DNA of 64,000 nucleotides from Rhodococcus sp. B7740 (GCF_000954115.1 NZ_CP010797.1:1550001-1614000), one strand, 5' to 3'; counted from the first letter of the stretch, positions 41,224 through 51,156 are shown. Notes: generated by a model not told the origin, from the letters alone. Numbers and translations are program-made.

Positions 41224-42611
41224 GACAGGGTGTTCCTTCCGTGTGCGGCGCGTTCATAGATCGACAGGTCGTAGATAATCGCTCCTGCGGTATCGGATTC
41301 GGTTGCGTGACTGTCGTTTTCCGATCTGTCCGCTGCGTCGGGATATGTTGCACTGGTTGTTGTTCGGAGCTTCTCTGCAGCGGCGAGTGCGTCCGGTCCG
41401 GGCGGAATACGTTCCTTGCGGCGGTGCGGACGTCCGGTGTTCGCGCCGGCCATCGCTGCTTGCTCGAGGGCGTAGATGTGGCCGTGATCGCGGACCATCG
41501 CCCCGGTCCCATCGGCCGCCAGCCGGTGCCGGGCGATGGCGATACCCGAGGTGGTGACGATGTCGATGACGTCGGTCCCGAGAACGTGGGTGACGGTGAC
41601 CTGCGCGGACGCGAGCTCGGGCGGCACTGAGTAGCGGTTGCCGCGGTAGGACACCAACGCCTGCCGGGATACGACTCGATGAGTGGACAGGATCGCGGGA
41701 TACGCGGACGGCGGCATCGGATGCAGTCCTTCGGCGGTGGCGATCGTCGCTACCGAAGTTTTGCCGTCCTTCGTCGGCCGCAAGCGAGTATCGCCGCGCA
41801 GACTGCAGAACCGATCGAGGCTCGCTTGGGCTTGCTCGACGCTCAGATCGTCGGAGAGATTTCGCCACCACCGCTGCGCTGCAGTGTGATTGGACTTCTC
41901 CACTGCACCTTTGCGGTTGCCGCGCCTCGGTGGGCAGATCGCAACGGAGACACCGTAATGTTTCGCGACGCCGGTGAAGCTGGCGGTGACCCGGCCGGAC
42001 TCGGGGTGGCAGACTGTGGCCATTCGGTCGAACCGCCAGACTCGGCTGATCCCGCCGAGGCCTCGGCAGATCCGGTCGAGTCCGTCGACGACATGTGGTT
42101 GGGTCATGTTCGGTGCGAGGACGCCGCGCCATTTGCCCGAACACGCCAGAGTTCCGACGAACAGGTGGGCCATCGATCCCCAGCCCCACGAGGCGGGTGG
42201 GTTGGGTAGATCGACCCAATCCCATTGTGTCTCTTCCCCTGGCGGGTGTTCGATGACCGCGTTGGGTCTTTCGGTGGCCGTCAGGCACGCTTGGCAGATC
42301 GGCCGGAGTTTGAGTTCGCGGATCTTGCGGTGCAGCGTTTGATACGACATCAGATAGCCGAGGTCCTCGAGTTCGTCGCAGAGCGTGCGGACCCACAGGT
42401 GTGGGTCGTCGATCAGACGTGCAGTGACGTAGGCGAGGAACACCTCGAATGGGTCCGGTGCGCTGCGTTTACGCACCCCGGGAGTGGTGGTGCCGTTCAG
42501 GTACGACCTGATGGTCTTGCGGTCGCGGCCGGTGTGACGCGCGATGTCCGCGATCTTCCAGCCTCGTTTGTGCAAGGCGTTGATTTCCACATCTTCCTCC
42601 TGTGTAAGCAT
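41220..42611 (-). CDS. istA: IS21 transposase IstA
   Basis: 463-residue DDE transposase. The N-terminal helix-turn-helix (residues 1-45, KRGWKIADIARHTGRDRKTI) binds the terminal repeats. The integrase core shows Asp in TQWDWVDLPN near 132, Asp in VWRFDRMATV near 195 and Glu in NRKGAVEKSNHTAAQRW near 240. No frameshift or stop. The ATG lies 88 bp inside the right terminal repeat. Confidence 0.95.
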   Translation of the reverse strand: MLTQEEDVEINALHKRGWKIADIARHTGRDRKTIRSYLNGTTTPGVRKRSAPDPFEVFLAYVTARLIDDPHLWVRTLCDELEDLGYLMSYQTLHRKIRELKLRPICQACLTATERPNAVIEHPPGEETQWDWVDLPNPPASWGWGSMAHLFVGTLACSGKWRGVLAPNMTQPHVVDGLDRICRGLGGISRVWRFDRMATVCHPESGRVTASFTGVAKHYGVSVAICPPRRGNRKGAVEKSNHTAAQRWWRNLSDDLSVEQAQASLDRFCSLRGDTRLRPTKDGKTSVATIATAEGLHPMPPSAYPAILSTHRVVSRQALVSYRGNRYSVPPELASAQVTVTHVLGTDVIDIVTTSGIAIARHRLAADGTGAMVRDHGHIYALEQAAMAGANTGRPHRRKERIPPGPDALAAAEKLRTTTSATYPDAADRSENDSHATESDTAGAIIYDLSIYERAAHGRNTLS

Positions 42612-42699
42612 GAGGAGCGGGTCTCCTTCGGATAGCTGGTGCGTGGTCAGAGACCATCAGCTTCGTTGGAGACCCGCCCTCGTTGGCGGTGCCACACGG

Positions 42700-42748
42700 G
42701 TGGGGAATTTCGATGAGCGCTAGTGGGGAATTTCGATGAGCGCCGTCA
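42700..42748 (-). repeat. IS21 right terminal repeat
   Basis: Inverted copy of the left end, with two GCTCATCGAAATTCCCCA units. Ends in CGTCA at 42748. Confidence 0.9.
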
Positions 42749-42807
42749 CAGGCTCCACTCCCGCCTACAACGCGCGAGTAACAACGAGTCCTGGTTACCG
42801 TGCACGG

Positions 42808-43302
42808 GTGACTCCCCCAGAGCGACAGACACTGTCCATGACCGTGCTGATGACACCCGACATGGCCAACTTCTCCGGCAATGTCCACGGCGGCACGATT
42901 CTGAAGTTCCTGGACCAAGTTGCGTACGCCTGCGCCAGTCGCTACGCGGGGGCCTACGTCGTCACCCTGTCGGTCGATCGCGTCGTGTTTCGCGAACCCA
43001 TCCACGTCGGAGAACTGGTCACGTTCTCTGCATCGGTCAACTACACCGGCCGCACCTCCATGGAGGTCGGCATCAGAGTGGAGACCGAGAACATCCAGTG
43101 CGGTGAATTACGCCACACCAACAGCTGCTACTTCACCATGGTGGCGATCGGCGACGACGGCAAGCCGAAGACACTGCCCCAGTTGACGCCGACCACCGAG
43201 GTCGGTGCCCAGCGTTTCGAGGCGGCGCGACGACGGCGCGAACTACGCCGCGAGACCAAGGAACGTGAGGCCGAGATCCAGGAAGCCTCAGGACGTATCT
43301 GA
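42808..43302 (+). CDS. Acyl-CoA thioesterase, hotdog fold (YciA/BACH type)
   Basis: 164 residues from GTG 42808 (MTPPERQTLSMTVLMTPD); an ATG at 42838 is possible, while ATG codons further upstream lie in or at the IS element and are unlikely. MANFSGNVHGGTILKFLDQV carries the active-site Asn-x-x-Gly-Gly hotdog motif. It hydrolyses acyl-CoA to free acid and CoA. C-terminal basic helix ARRRRELRRETKEREAE. The IS21 end is 59 bp upstream, so its native promoter has been displaced. Confidence 0.88.
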   Translation: MTPPERQTLSMTVLMTPDMANFSGNVHGGTILKFLDQVAYACASRYAGAYVVTLSVDRVVFREPIHVGELVTFSASVNYTGRTSMEVGIRVETENIQCGELRHTNSCYFTMVAIGDDGKPKTLPQLTPTTEVGAQRFEAARRRRELRRETKEREAEIQEASGRI

Positions 43303-43321
43303 CGGCCGACGCCCCGCCCGA

Positions 43322-44353
43322 TCAGCCGAAGAACGCGGCGGCGTCGTCGTATCGGGTCTGGGGTACCCGCTTGAGTTGCTTGGTGGCCTCGGCCAGAGAC
43401 ACCAGGCCGATCTCGGTTCCGCGCAACGAGACCATCTTGCCGAAGTCGCCCGAATGGGCCGCATCGGTCGCATTCACACCGAATCGTGTTGCGAGAACGC
43501 GATCGTACGGCGTCGGTGTTCCACCGCGTTGGACGTGGCCGAGCACCGTGGTCCGTACTTCCTTGTTGATGCGGCGTTCGATCTCGACACCGAGTTGGTG
43601 GGCGACTCCGGTGAATCGAACGTGGCCGAACTCGTCGATACCGCCGTCGAGAAGCTTCATCGAGCCCTCCATCGGCTTGGCACCCTCGGCGACGACACAG
43701 ATGAAATGCGAGTCTCCGCGCTGAAAACGCTTGCGCACCAACGTGCATACCTCTTCGACGTCGAACGGCTGCTCGGGGATCAGCGTCATGTGCGAACCGG
43801 ACGCCAGGCCGGCGTGCAGAGCGATCCACCCCGCGTGCCGACCCATCACCTCGACCAGCATCACGCGCTGGTGGGATTCGGCGGTGCTGTGCAGACGGTC
43901 GATCGCATCGGTGGCGATCGTCAGCGCCGTGTCGAAGCCGAATGTGACGTCTGTGCAGTCGATGTCGTTGTCGATCGTCTTGGGCACGCCGACCACGGGC
44001 ACACCCTCCTCCGACAACCACGCGGCAGCGGTCAGGGTCCCTTCGCCGCCGATCGGGATCAACACGTCGATGCCGTTGTCCTCGAGAGTCTGCTTGACCC
44101 GATCGAGTCCGGCGCGCAACACATCCGGATTGGTGCGCGCGGTGCCGAGCATCGTGCCGCCCTTGGTGAGCAACCGGTCGTTACGGTCGTCGTTGCGCAG
44201 TTGCACCCGACGGTCTTCGAGAAGCCCGCGCCATCCGTCCTGGAAACCGACGACAGTGGAGCCGTACCGCGCGTCGGCGGTGCGTACGACTGCGCGGATC
44301 ACCGCATTGAGCCCCGGGCAATCGCCGCCTCCGGTCAGAACTCCGATGCGCAT
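43322..44353 (-). CDS. pfkA: 6-phosphofructokinase (ATP type)
   Basis: Phosphorylates fructose-6-phosphate in glycolysis. 343 residues. [20 protein letters not shown] opens the protein. [20 protein letters not shown] has Gly rather than Asp after the GG-acid pair, which favours ATP over pyrophosphate. [20 protein letters not shown] includes the catalytic Asp, and [20 protein letters not shown] binds substrate. Converges on the thioesterase gene with 19 bp between. Confidence 0.95.
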   Translation of the reverse strand: MRIGVLTGGGDCPGLNAVIRAVVRTADARYGSTVVGFQDGWRGLLEDRRVQLRNDDRNDRLLTKGGTMLGTARTNPDVLRAGLDRVKQTLEDNGIDVLIPIGGEGTLTAAAWLSEEGVPVVGVPKTIDNDIDCTDVTFGFDTALTIATDAIDRLHSTAESHQRVMLVEVMGRHAGWIALHAGLASGSHMTLIPEQPFDVEEVCTLVRKRFQRGDSHFICVVAEGAKPMEGSMKLLDGGIDEFGHVRFTGVAHQLGVEIERRINKEVRTTVLGHVQRGGTPTPYDRVLATRFGVNATDAAHSGDFGKMVSLRGTEIGLVSLAEATKQLKRVPQTRYDDAAAFFG

Positions 44354-44454
44354 CGATTTTCGCCTCTCTGCTCGCGGGTCCGTGAAGCGGACCCGGTGAC
44401 GGACGTCAGCCTAATCGGGCGTTGGATGCTGCGCGCGTCGGTACCGTCCGGTTC

Positions 44455-45117
44455 TCACTTCGGCGTGACGACGCCGGTCTCGTAGGCCAGGACGACCGCC
44501 TGAGCGCGATCGCGCAGTCCGAGCTTCGCGAGGACCTTGCCGACGTGCGTTTTCACGGTCTGCTCGGCCAGGAACAGCGAACCCGCTATCTCGGAGTTGG
44601 ACATACCGGTGGCGATCAGTTCGAGAACCTCGCGTTCCCGCGGAGTCAGATCGCTCAGACGCGCGGACGTGTGCCGCCGAGCTCCCCGCCGGGAGGTGAC
44701 GTCGGCGATGAGCCGTCTCGTCACCGACGGTGCCAACAACGCCTCGCCTGCGGCGACGACCCGAACACCCCTGATCAACTCCTCGGCCGGAGCATCCTTG
44801 AGCAGAAAGCCACTCGCGCCGAGCGCCAGGGCCTCGTAGACGTAGTCGTCGATGTCGAACGTCGTCAGCATCAGAATGCGCACCGGCGACGGAAGTGACG
44901 CAGAGAGAATGGCGCGAGCGGCATCGAGACCGTTCATCTCGGGCATCCGAACGTCCATCAGCACCACGTCGGGCAACAACCGGGCGACCTCGCCGACCGC
45001 GGTCCTGCCGTTGTCGGCGTCTCCGACGACCGAGATGTCGGCCTGCGCACCGAGAAGGGCACCGAACCCCTGCCGCACCATTGCCTGGTCGTCGGCGATG
45101 AACACCGTTGTAGCCAC
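44455..45117 (-). CDS. NarL/LuxR-family response regulator
   Basis: 220 residues from a GTG (MATTVFIADDQAMVRQGF). A receiver domain has Asp 9-10 and phospho-acceptor Asp 55 in VVLMDVRMPEMNG, then Thr and Lys 105 (GASGFLLKDAP). A C-terminal LuxR helix-turn-helix follows (DLTPREREVLELIATGMSNS and FLAEQTVKTHVGKVLAKLGL). Starts 10 bp after the kinase gene; the two form one two-component system. Target genes unknown. Confidence 0.93.
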   Translation of the reverse strand: MATTVFIADDQAMVRQGFGALLGAQADISVVGDADNGRTAVGEVARLLPDVVLMDVRMPEMNGLDAARAILSASLPSPVRILMLTTFDIDDYVYEALALGASGFLLKDAPAEELIRGVRVVAAGEALLAPSVTRRLIADVTSRRGARRHTSARLSDLTPREREVLELIATGMSNSEIAGSLFLAEQTVKTHVGKVLAKLGLRDRAQAVVLAYETGVVTPK

Positions 45118-45127
45118 GCGCAACAGC

Positions 45128-46366
45128 CTAGGCGAGATCGTGCCGAACAACCGGTGCCGCCGAGATCGGCATGCCGTTCGGAACGTGCACCGCGACCTCG
45201 AATCCTCCGTCGGGCAGATAGGTGGCGTGCAGCGTGCCGTGCGCCGCGCGCGCACGATCGCGCATACCTGTTATCCCGTGCCCACCGGTATCGGCTCCAG
45301 CAGTGCGTCGGACACTCGTGCTCGGCGACGCAGTGTTGGTCACGGTCATGACGACCGTACTCGGCCCGACCGTGATGTCGACGGTCACCGCGGCCCCGGG
45401 GGCGTGCCGGGCAGCGTTGGACAGCGACTCCTGCAGAACTCGGTACAGCGCCAACCCTGTTGTGTCGGAGATCGATTCGATCCGGCCGGTGACAGTCCAC
45501 CGCACGTCCATACCGGCCTTGCGGCTCGCGTGCAGGGTACGTTCGAGGTCGAGTGCATTCGGTGCCGGTGCGTCCTGCCACTGCGCTCCGTCACTGCGCA
45601 GCACCCCCAGCATTCCCCGGATCTCGTTGAGCGCTTCCCGGGCGGTGACGGCGATCGACTCGAATTCCTTTGCTGCGGAATCGGATACATCATCGAGTCG
45701 ATACTGCGCGCTCTGCGCCTGGACGACGACCATCGACATGTGGTGCGCAACGACATCGTGCAGATCGCGGGCGATCTTGGCTTTCTCCTCGAGAACGGTG
45801 CGTCGGGTGCGCTCGAGCTCACTGACTTCCTCTTGCTGCGCGAGCTGCCTACGGGAGAGAACGAGCCAGCGGATCAACAGTCCGAACACCACGATCGCGG
45901 TCAGACCCACCGACCAGCCGACGCCGTCCGCGCCCGGCATGTAGGCGAAGAACACCAGCATGCTGGCCGGCCAAGCGACGAGCAGCACCGATATCGGCGA
46001 GCGAACCGCGACGGCGAACAACAACGCCAGAAGAACGAGTATGTGCACCACCTGCCACGGGTAGTCGTAGCCGGGTACACGGTCGAACGCTACCGGTATC
46101 ACCAGAGCGAACAGAGCCGAGACGGCCCATCCCAGTGCAGGATTGACGCGGATCAACGCGAAAGGAAACGCGGCGAGTGCGCCGACGATGGGCAGTAGCG
46201 GACCCGAGACCTGATGAGTGACCGGCAGAGTCGGCCATGCAATCGAATACAGCGTTGCAGTGATCGCAACGATCAGCACGTCGATCGCGCGGAATCCACC
46301 GAGTCGGGTCGGCACTCGACGCCGAATCGCTCCGAGTTCGGCGTCGCCTGATCTGTTCCTTCGCAC
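45128..46366 (-). CDS. Sensor histidine kinase (HisKA_3 type)
   Basis: 412 residues. Four to six membrane segments lie between residues 26 and 170 with very short loops, so it probably senses a membrane or envelope signal. The dimerisation and phospho-acceptor helix KAKIARDLHDVVAHHMSMVV has His 203. The ATPase domain has the G-box GTDTGGHGITGMRDRARAAH. It pairs with the response regulator downstream and is divergent from the phospholipase gene, 166 bp away. Confidence 0.93.
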   Translation of the reverse strand: MRRNRSGDAELGAIRRRVPTRLGGFRAIDVLIVAITATLYSIAWPTLPVTHQVSGPLLPIVGALAAFPFALIRVNPALGWAVSALFALVIPVAFDRVPGYDYPWQVVHILVLLALLFAVAVRSPISVLLVAWPASMLVFFAYMPGADGVGWSVGLTAIVVFGLLIRWLVLSRRQLAQQEEVSELERTRRTVLEEKAKIARDLHDVVAHHMSMVVVQAQSAQYRLDDVSDSAAKEFESIAVTAREALNEIRGMLGVLRSDGAQWQDAPAPNALDLERTLHASRKAGMDVRWTVTGRIESISDTTGLALYRVLQESLSNAARHAPGAAVTVDITVGPSTVVMTVTNTASPSTSVRRTAGADTGGHGITGMRDRARAAHGTLHATYLPDGGFEVAVHVPNGMPISAAPVVRHDLA

Positions 46367-46532
46367 GCACCGAGCCTAGGGACTGTGAGCCGACGAGGTC
46401 GTCATACCTGAGTATCAGTTCTGTGCAGTATCCAGGTATCGGATCGCCCCTGGGGAACACCTATGCACGTACGGCAGAACGAGACTTCGGTGCGATGTCC
46501 GATGAATACGCCGCTCCCTAGCGTCGAAAGCC

Positions 46533-47189
46533 ATGAACAGGAACACTTCTCGCGTCGTCTTGTGCGCGGCGGCGGCGATCGCAGCGGTGACGGCAACGAC
46601 CGGCGCGGCATCGACACCGCCTGCTGCCGAATCGACTTCGCCTGTCGCGGTCTCGGTACACGCACTGGTCACCGAGTCGGCCGACGTCGCCGCCCTGACC
46701 ATCCCCGACGACTTCGGACCGGTGATGGGATACCGGCCTCGGGTGCAGGACGACATGGCAGAGAACCCACACGGCGATTGCTCGTCGCCCGTTCCGCTTC
46801 CGTCCGAGTTCGATTCCGCATGCAGGGCCCACGACCTGGGCTACGACCTGATTCGGTACGCCGCTGCCACAGGAACGACAGTGGATCCGCAGTGGCGCAG
46901 ATCGTTCGATGCCCAGTTGGAGGGGCGTATGCACGCCGCCTGCACGGACCGGGCCGACGACGGGCCCCGTCAGGTCTGCGACGCCGCCGCATCGGTGGCT
47001 GCCACGGCCGTCGACCTCAACTCCTGGCGACAGTCCTTCGGCGCACCGGTGGCCGAGCCGGCATTGCCCTTCGTGTTCGGCGGCGCGGGGATCGTTCCGA
47101 TTGCACTGTGGGGCATCGCTACCGGCCGACATGCGCGCCGACGCCTGCTGACCACCGAGCCGGTGTCCCGGACGATCCAGCCCGCATGA
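46533..47189 (+). CDS. Secreted phospholipase A2 (prokaryotic type) with C-terminal membrane helix
   Basis: 218 residues. A signal peptide (residues 1-27, with VVLCAAAAIAAVTATTGAAS) precedes a PLA2 domain. The catalytic His-Asp pair is in FDSACRAHDLGYDLIRYA near residue 95, with cysteines on both sides (GDCSSP, HAACTDRA, QVCDAAA) for disulfides. A hydrophobic segment PFVFGGAGIVPIALWGIATG near 180-200 and a basic tail suggest surface anchoring. It would release fatty acid and lysophospholipid outside the membrane. Its stop overlaps the next start by 4 bp (ATGA). Confidence 0.85.
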   Translation: MNRNTSRVVLCAAAAIAAVTATTGAASTPPAAESTSPVAVSVHALVTESADVAALTIPDDFGPVMGYRPRVQDDMAENPHGDCSSPVPLPSEFDSACRAHDLGYDLIRYAAATGTTVDPQWRRSFDAQLEGRMHAACTDRADDGPRQVCDAAASVAATAVDLNSWRQSFGAPVAEPALPFVFGGAGIVPIALWGIATGRHARRRLLTTEPVSRTIQPA

Positions 47190-48577
47190 TCGCGCCGATC
47201 GTCGCAGGCACCGGAGTTGCCGGTTCGGCTCACCCGACTGCCCCGGCCGAGACGGGTGTCCGATTCCCCCGAATCGGCACCTCGGTGGCCCTCACCGTTG
47301 CAGTGATGGTGTCCTCGGCTCCCTCGTTGCTCCCACGGCCGGCCGTCACCCAGGCCCTGTTCACCGGCACAGTGATGGCGACGGCACTCGCGGCCGCATG
47401 GTCGGCCCGGCGCGTGTTCGGTTCGCGCACGCCCGCTCGGCGGCGCCTGCAGGCCTGGTCGGCGGGTGTCGGGGCAGGGATATCCACCTGCTCTTTTGCA
47501 GCGAATATTCTCTGGCAGAACCGATTACGGATCGCTATGGACGTCGGGACGGTGGACTGGCGGTACGCAGCGGAGGTGGCGGCAGGGGCGATCTGTGTTG
47601 CGGTGGTTCTCTGCGGACTCGGCCGTGCGGCTGTCGGAATCGGCGGCGCACTCGGCCGTGGTCGATCGGTGATTGCGGTTGCCATCGTCGGTCTTGCGTC
47701 GTTCGTTGCCGCGCCTTCGGTCGGGTCGGCCGTATCGGACTCGTTCTCGGCCTCGAACTCCGTTGTGGACGACGCAGAGCCCGCTCCGAGCTCGAACACG
47801 AGATCAGGAGCTCCGGCCTCGCTCGTCCCGTGGCGCACGCTCGGCGCAGAGGGCCGGAAGTTCGTCTCCGGCGGTCTCGCTCCCGGCACCGTGCGCGCCT
47901 ACGCGGGTCTGGATTCGGCCCCGACGCTCGATCGCAGGGTGGCGTTGGCCGTCGCGGACCTGGATCGAGCCGGGGGTTTCCAGCGCAGCGTCGTGGTCGT
48001 CGCGATACCGACCGGATCGGGGTGGGTGGACGAGAACGCCGTCACCGGTGCCGAGAGCAGATTCGGTGGTGACGTCGCCACAGTGGCGGTGCAGTACTCG
48101 AGCGCGCCCAGTTGGGCGACATTCCTGTTCGCCGAGGACGACGCGCGTAGTTCCGCGGACGCGGTGGTTCGCGCTGTGGCGACGCGCGCGGCATCGGAAC
48201 CGACACCGCCCGACATCATCGTGTACGGCCAGAGTCTGGGCGCGGTGGCGGGAAGCGACGTGTTCCTCTCGATCGGACGGAGCGATCCGGGAATCTGCGG
48301 TGCCGTATGGGCGGGTCCGCCCGCCGGGGCCGTGAACACCGACGGCGCAACGGTGGTGGCCAATTCCTCGGACCCCGTCGTCCGGTGGTCGACCGACCTG
48401 CTGTGGTCACCGCCGAACACGTCGAGCACCCGACCCGACGCGCCCACACCGATGTGGCTGCCCGGCGTGAGCTTCCTCCAGACGTCCGTCGATCTTGCGG
48501 CCGCACTCGACGTCGGAGCCGGTCACGGCCATCGGTACGGAACCGACCAGGGTACGAGCATGCAACGGTGTCGGTGA
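47186..48577 (+). CDS. Integral-membrane alpha/beta-hydrolase (PF10081-type)
   Basis: 463 residues. The N-terminal half holds about four to five membrane helices (for example TSVALTVAVMVSSAPSLLP and AGAICVAVVLCGLGRAAVGI). The C-terminal half is an alpha/beta-hydrolase with the nucleophile elbow IVYGQSLGAVAGSDVFLSIG near residue 350. The layout matches the actinobacterial family of membrane hydrolases with a separate N-terminal domain. Substrate unknown; coupling to phospholipase A2 by a 4-bp overlap points to lipid. The C-terminal region after 420 seems shortened compared with what I expect for the family. Confidence 0.78.
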   Translation: MIAPIVAGTGVAGSAHPTAPAETGVRFPRIGTSVALTVAVMVSSAPSLLPRPAVTQALFTGTVMATALAAAWSARRVFGSRTPARRRLQAWSAGVGAGISTCSFAANILWQNRLRIAMDVGTVDWRYAAEVAAGAICVAVVLCGLGRAAVGIGGALGRGRSVIAVAIVGLASFVAAPSVGSAVSDSFSASNSVVDDAEPAPSSNTRSGAPASLVPWRTLGAEGRKFVSGGLAPGTVRAYAGLDSAPTLDRRVALAVADLDRAGGFQRSVVVVAIPTGSGWVDENAVTGAESRFGGDVATVAVQYSSAPSWATFLFAEDDARSSADAVVRAVATRAASEPTPPDIIVYGQSLGAVAGSDVFLSIGRSDPGICGAVWAGPPAGAVNTDGATVVANSSDPVVRWSTDLLWSPPNTSSTRPDAPTPMWLPGVSFLQTSVDLAAALDVGAGHGHRYGTDQGTSMQRCR

Positions 48578-48594
48578 CGACCACGCCGGGCGAT

Positions 48595-49677
48595 TCAGTC
48601 GACAAGCCCCAATCGCCCACCGAGCCAGTCCATTTCCTGCTCCAGCGCGGGAGCCCACACCTGCATCGAGTGCCCGCCGGGCAGCTCGCTGTAGTGCACC
48701 TCGAGACCCGCAGCCTCTGCAGCCTTGAAGGTTCGCTCGGTCTGTGGCCGAAATTCCTCGTCGTCGGCACCTACCACGAACGCACCGGCCGAATCGGGAA
48801 ATCTGGTGCGCGAGAGTATGTTCAGCGGCGTCGATCGCTCGAAACGCGCCTCGTTCGCCGGGGTGTCCGTGCCGTATGCCGCCGCAACGGATTCGCTTCT
48901 CGTCCCGCGCCGTTGCTCGTCCTCGCCGGAGATGTCGAGAAAGGTGGGGTACACCGTCGGTGCAGTCACCGCCAGCTGCAGCGCGCACGTTCCGCCGTAG
49001 GAATAACCGCCCACCGCCCACGCCCTCGGATCCGAGGACACCCGGAAGTTCGACCGAACCCACTGCGGCACATCGACGGACAGGTACGTCGCGGCATTCC
49101 CGAGGTCCGAATCCATGCACATCGGATTCGCCTCGGTGTCGCCGAGGCCGTCGGCCACCACGACGATCGGGGCCGCGCCGTCGTGACGTGCCGCGAATGC
49201 GTCCATCGTCTGGGCCAGCCGACCACCCTCGATCCAGTCGACGACATGGCCGGGTTGGCCGGTGAGCAGCACCAGCACCGGTAGGTCGCTCGCTCCTGCG
49301 TCGTACGACGCCGGAACGTAGACGGTCGCGGGTCGCGCGTCGAAGTGCGACACCGTGCCGGGCACGTCCATATCGATCAACCTGCCGGTGCCCTCGATCG
49401 GGACGGCCGGTCGGTGGCCGAGCGCCACGGCCACCGTCGGGTACCGAGTGACGGTCAGATTGGTGAGCACCGTCGCCGCCACCACAAGCGATCCCACGAG
49501 ACCCAGAGCACTCAGCGGGCCGAACACCGTTCCCAGCGTTCGGCCTCGCCGTGTCCTTCGGACGACCGCGAACACGAGGACGGTCGTCAGGACCGCCGTC
49601 GCAGTGAGTGCGACCGCGGGCACTGCACCGGACAGCAGTGGCTGATGAGCCAGATCGGCAGCCCACCGATGCAGCAC
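48595..49677 (-). CDS. Membrane-anchored esterase (Esterase D / mycolyltransferase-like fold)
   Basis: 360 residues. Three N-terminal helices lie within residues 15-75. An extracellular alpha/beta-hydrolase domain follows: VLVLLTGQPGHVVDW, the Ser nucleophile in WAVGGYSYGGTCALQLAVTA near 222, and the His in ELPGGHSMQVWAPALEQEM near 335. The domain is of the antigen-85/esterase-D class and may act on trehalose or mycolate esters; that is inference. The start lies 6 bp after the gatA stop, so it is probably transcribed with gatCA. Confidence 0.82.
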   Translation of the reverse strand: MLHRWAADLAHQPLLSGAVPAVALTATAVLTTVLVFAVVRRTRRGRTLGTVFGPLSALGLVGSLVVAATVLTNLTVTRYPTVAVALGHRPAVPIEGTGRLIDMDVPGTVSHFDARPATVYVPASYDAGASDLPVLVLLTGQPGHVVDWIEGGRLAQTMDAFAARHDGAAPIVVVADGLGDTEANPMCMDSDLGNAATYLSVDVPQWVRSNFRVSSDPRAWAVGGYSYGGTCALQLAVTAPTVYPTFLDISGEDEQRRGTRSESVAAAYGTDTPANEARFERSTPLNILSRTRFPDSAGAFVVGADDEEFRPQTERTFKAAEAAGLEVHYSELPGGHSMQVWAPALEQEMDWLGGRLGLVD

Positions 49678-49683
49678 CTCGAA

Positions 49684-51156
49684 CTACCTCAGATCGCCGC
49701 GGGCGGCCTCGTATGCGGCACCGACACGGTAGAGCCGCTCGTCCGCGAACGCCGGAGCCATGATCTGCAGACCGACGGGCAGTCCGTCCTCGGAAGCAAG
49801 ACCCGACGGCACCGACATCGCGCAGTGACCCGCGAGGTTCGTGGGCAGGGTGCACAGGTCGTTGAGATACATCGCCATCGGATCGTCGACCTTGTCCCCC
49901 AACGGAAATGCCGTGGTCGGGGTAGTCGGCGACACCAGCACGTCGACCTTCTCGTACGCGGCGTCGAAGTCACGGGCGATCAGGGTGCGCACCTTCAGGG
50001 CAGAGCCGTAGTAGGCGTCGTAGTATCCCGCGGAGAGGGCATAGGTCCCGATCATGATGCGACGCTTGACTTCCGGTCCGAACCCCTGTGCGCGCGTGGT
50101 GGCCATGACCTGCTCGGCGCTGTGCTTGCCGTCGTCACCCGCCCGCAACCCGTACCGCATGCCGTCGAACCGAGCCAGGTTGGACGACACCTCCGACGGA
50201 AGAATCAGGTAGTAGGCGGCCAGTGCGTGCACGAAGTTGGGGCACGACACCTCGACCACCTCGGCACCGAGTTCGGTCAGTGTCGCCACCGCGGCGTCGA
50301 AGGACGAGATCACACCGGGCTGGTACTTGTCCGAGTGCAATTCCTTGACGACACCGACACGTACTCCCGTCAGGTCACCGCGAGCACCCTCTCGTGCCGC
50401 CTCGACCACCGGTCGAACTGCAGTCTCCACCGACGTGGAGTCGCGCGAGTCGTAGCCGGCGATGACCTCGTGCAGCAACGCGGTATCGAGCACGGTTCGA
50501 CCGCACGGGCCACCCTGATCGAGAGAGGAGGCACAGGCGATCAGTCCGTAGCGCGAGACGCTGCCGTAGGTCGGCTTGGTTCCCACGGTGCCGGTGAGCG
50601 CCGCCGGCTGGCGGATCGATCCTCCGGTGTCGGTGCCGATGGCCAGCGGGGCCTGGTACGACGCGAGCGCCGCAGCACTGCCGCCGCCCGAGCCACCGGG
50701 GATGCGGGTGGTGTCCCAGGGGTTCTTGGTCGGTCCGTAGGCCGAGTTCTCGGTGGACGAACCCATCGCGAACTCGTCCATGTTGGTCTTGCCCAGCACC
50801 GGAATGCCCGCGGCCCGCAGCTTCGTGGTGAGCGTCGCGTCGTACGGCGACATCCACCCGTCGAGAATTTTCGATCCGGCCGTCGTCGGCATGTCGGTCG
50901 TGGTGAACACGTCCTTGAGGGCCAGCGGCACGCCTGCCAGAGCCGAGGCAGGTGCGTGTCCGGCGGACAATCCCGCATCGACGTCGGTCGCCGCTGCGAG
51001 TGCCTCGGATCCTGCGACGTGCAGAAAAGCGTGCAGGTCACCATCGACCTCGGAGATCCGGTCGAGATGCGCCTGAGTCACCTCGACTGCGCTGACCTCA
51101 CGCGCATGGATACGGGTGGCGAGCTCGGACGCGTCGAGCTTCGTCAGGTCGGTCAT
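49684..51156 (-). CDS. gatA: Aspartyl/glutamyl-tRNA amidotransferase subunit A
   Basis: Amidase subunit that releases ammonia from glutamine for GatCAB. 490 residues from ATG 51156, which overlaps the gatC stop by 4 bp. The Ser-cisSer-Lys triad is visible: Lys in [20 protein letters not shown] near 80, Ser in [17 protein letters not shown] near 155, and Ser in [18 protein letters not shown] near 178. Normal length. Confidence 0.97.
   Translation of the reverse strand: MTDLTKLDASELATRIHAREVSAVEVTQAHLDRISEVDGDLHAFLHVAGSEALAAATDVDAGLSAGHAPASALAGVPLALKDVFTTTDMPTTAGSKILDGWMSPYDATLTTKLRAAGIPVLGKTNMDEFAMGSSTENSAYGPTKNPWDTTRIPGGSGGGSAAALASYQAPLAIGTDTGGSIRQPAALTGTVGTKPTYGSVSRYGLIACASSLDQGGPCGRTVLDTALLHEVIAGYDSRDSTSVETAVRPVVEAAREGARGDLTGVRVGVVKELHSDKYQPGVISSFDAAVATLTELGAEVVEVSCPNFVHALAAYYLILPSEVSSNLARFDGMRYGLRAGDDGKHSAEQVMATTRAQGFGPEVKRRIMIGTYALSAGYYDAYYGSALKVRTLIARDFDAAYEKVDVLVSPTTPTTAFPLGDKVDDPMAMYLNDLCTLPTNLAGHCAMSVPSGLASEDGLPVGLQIMAPAFADERLYRVGAAYEAARGDLR

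Larger units (their letters stand above)
40310..42748 (-). mobile_element. IS21-family insertion sequence (complete)
   Basis: 2,439 bp from TGACG to CGTCA with imperfect 49-bp terminal inverted repeats and an overlapping istA-istB pair on the minus strand. CAGG flanks both ends (40306-40309 and 42749-42752), a 4-bp target duplication, within the 4-8 bp usual for the family. Both genes are open, so the element may be active. It sits between the divergent genes gatB and the thioesterase. Confidence 0.93.

Noticed and set aside
42736..42807. Earlier start codons for the thioesterase gene
   Set aside because: The ATG at 42736 lies inside the IS21 terminal repeat, so it can only be an accidental extension.
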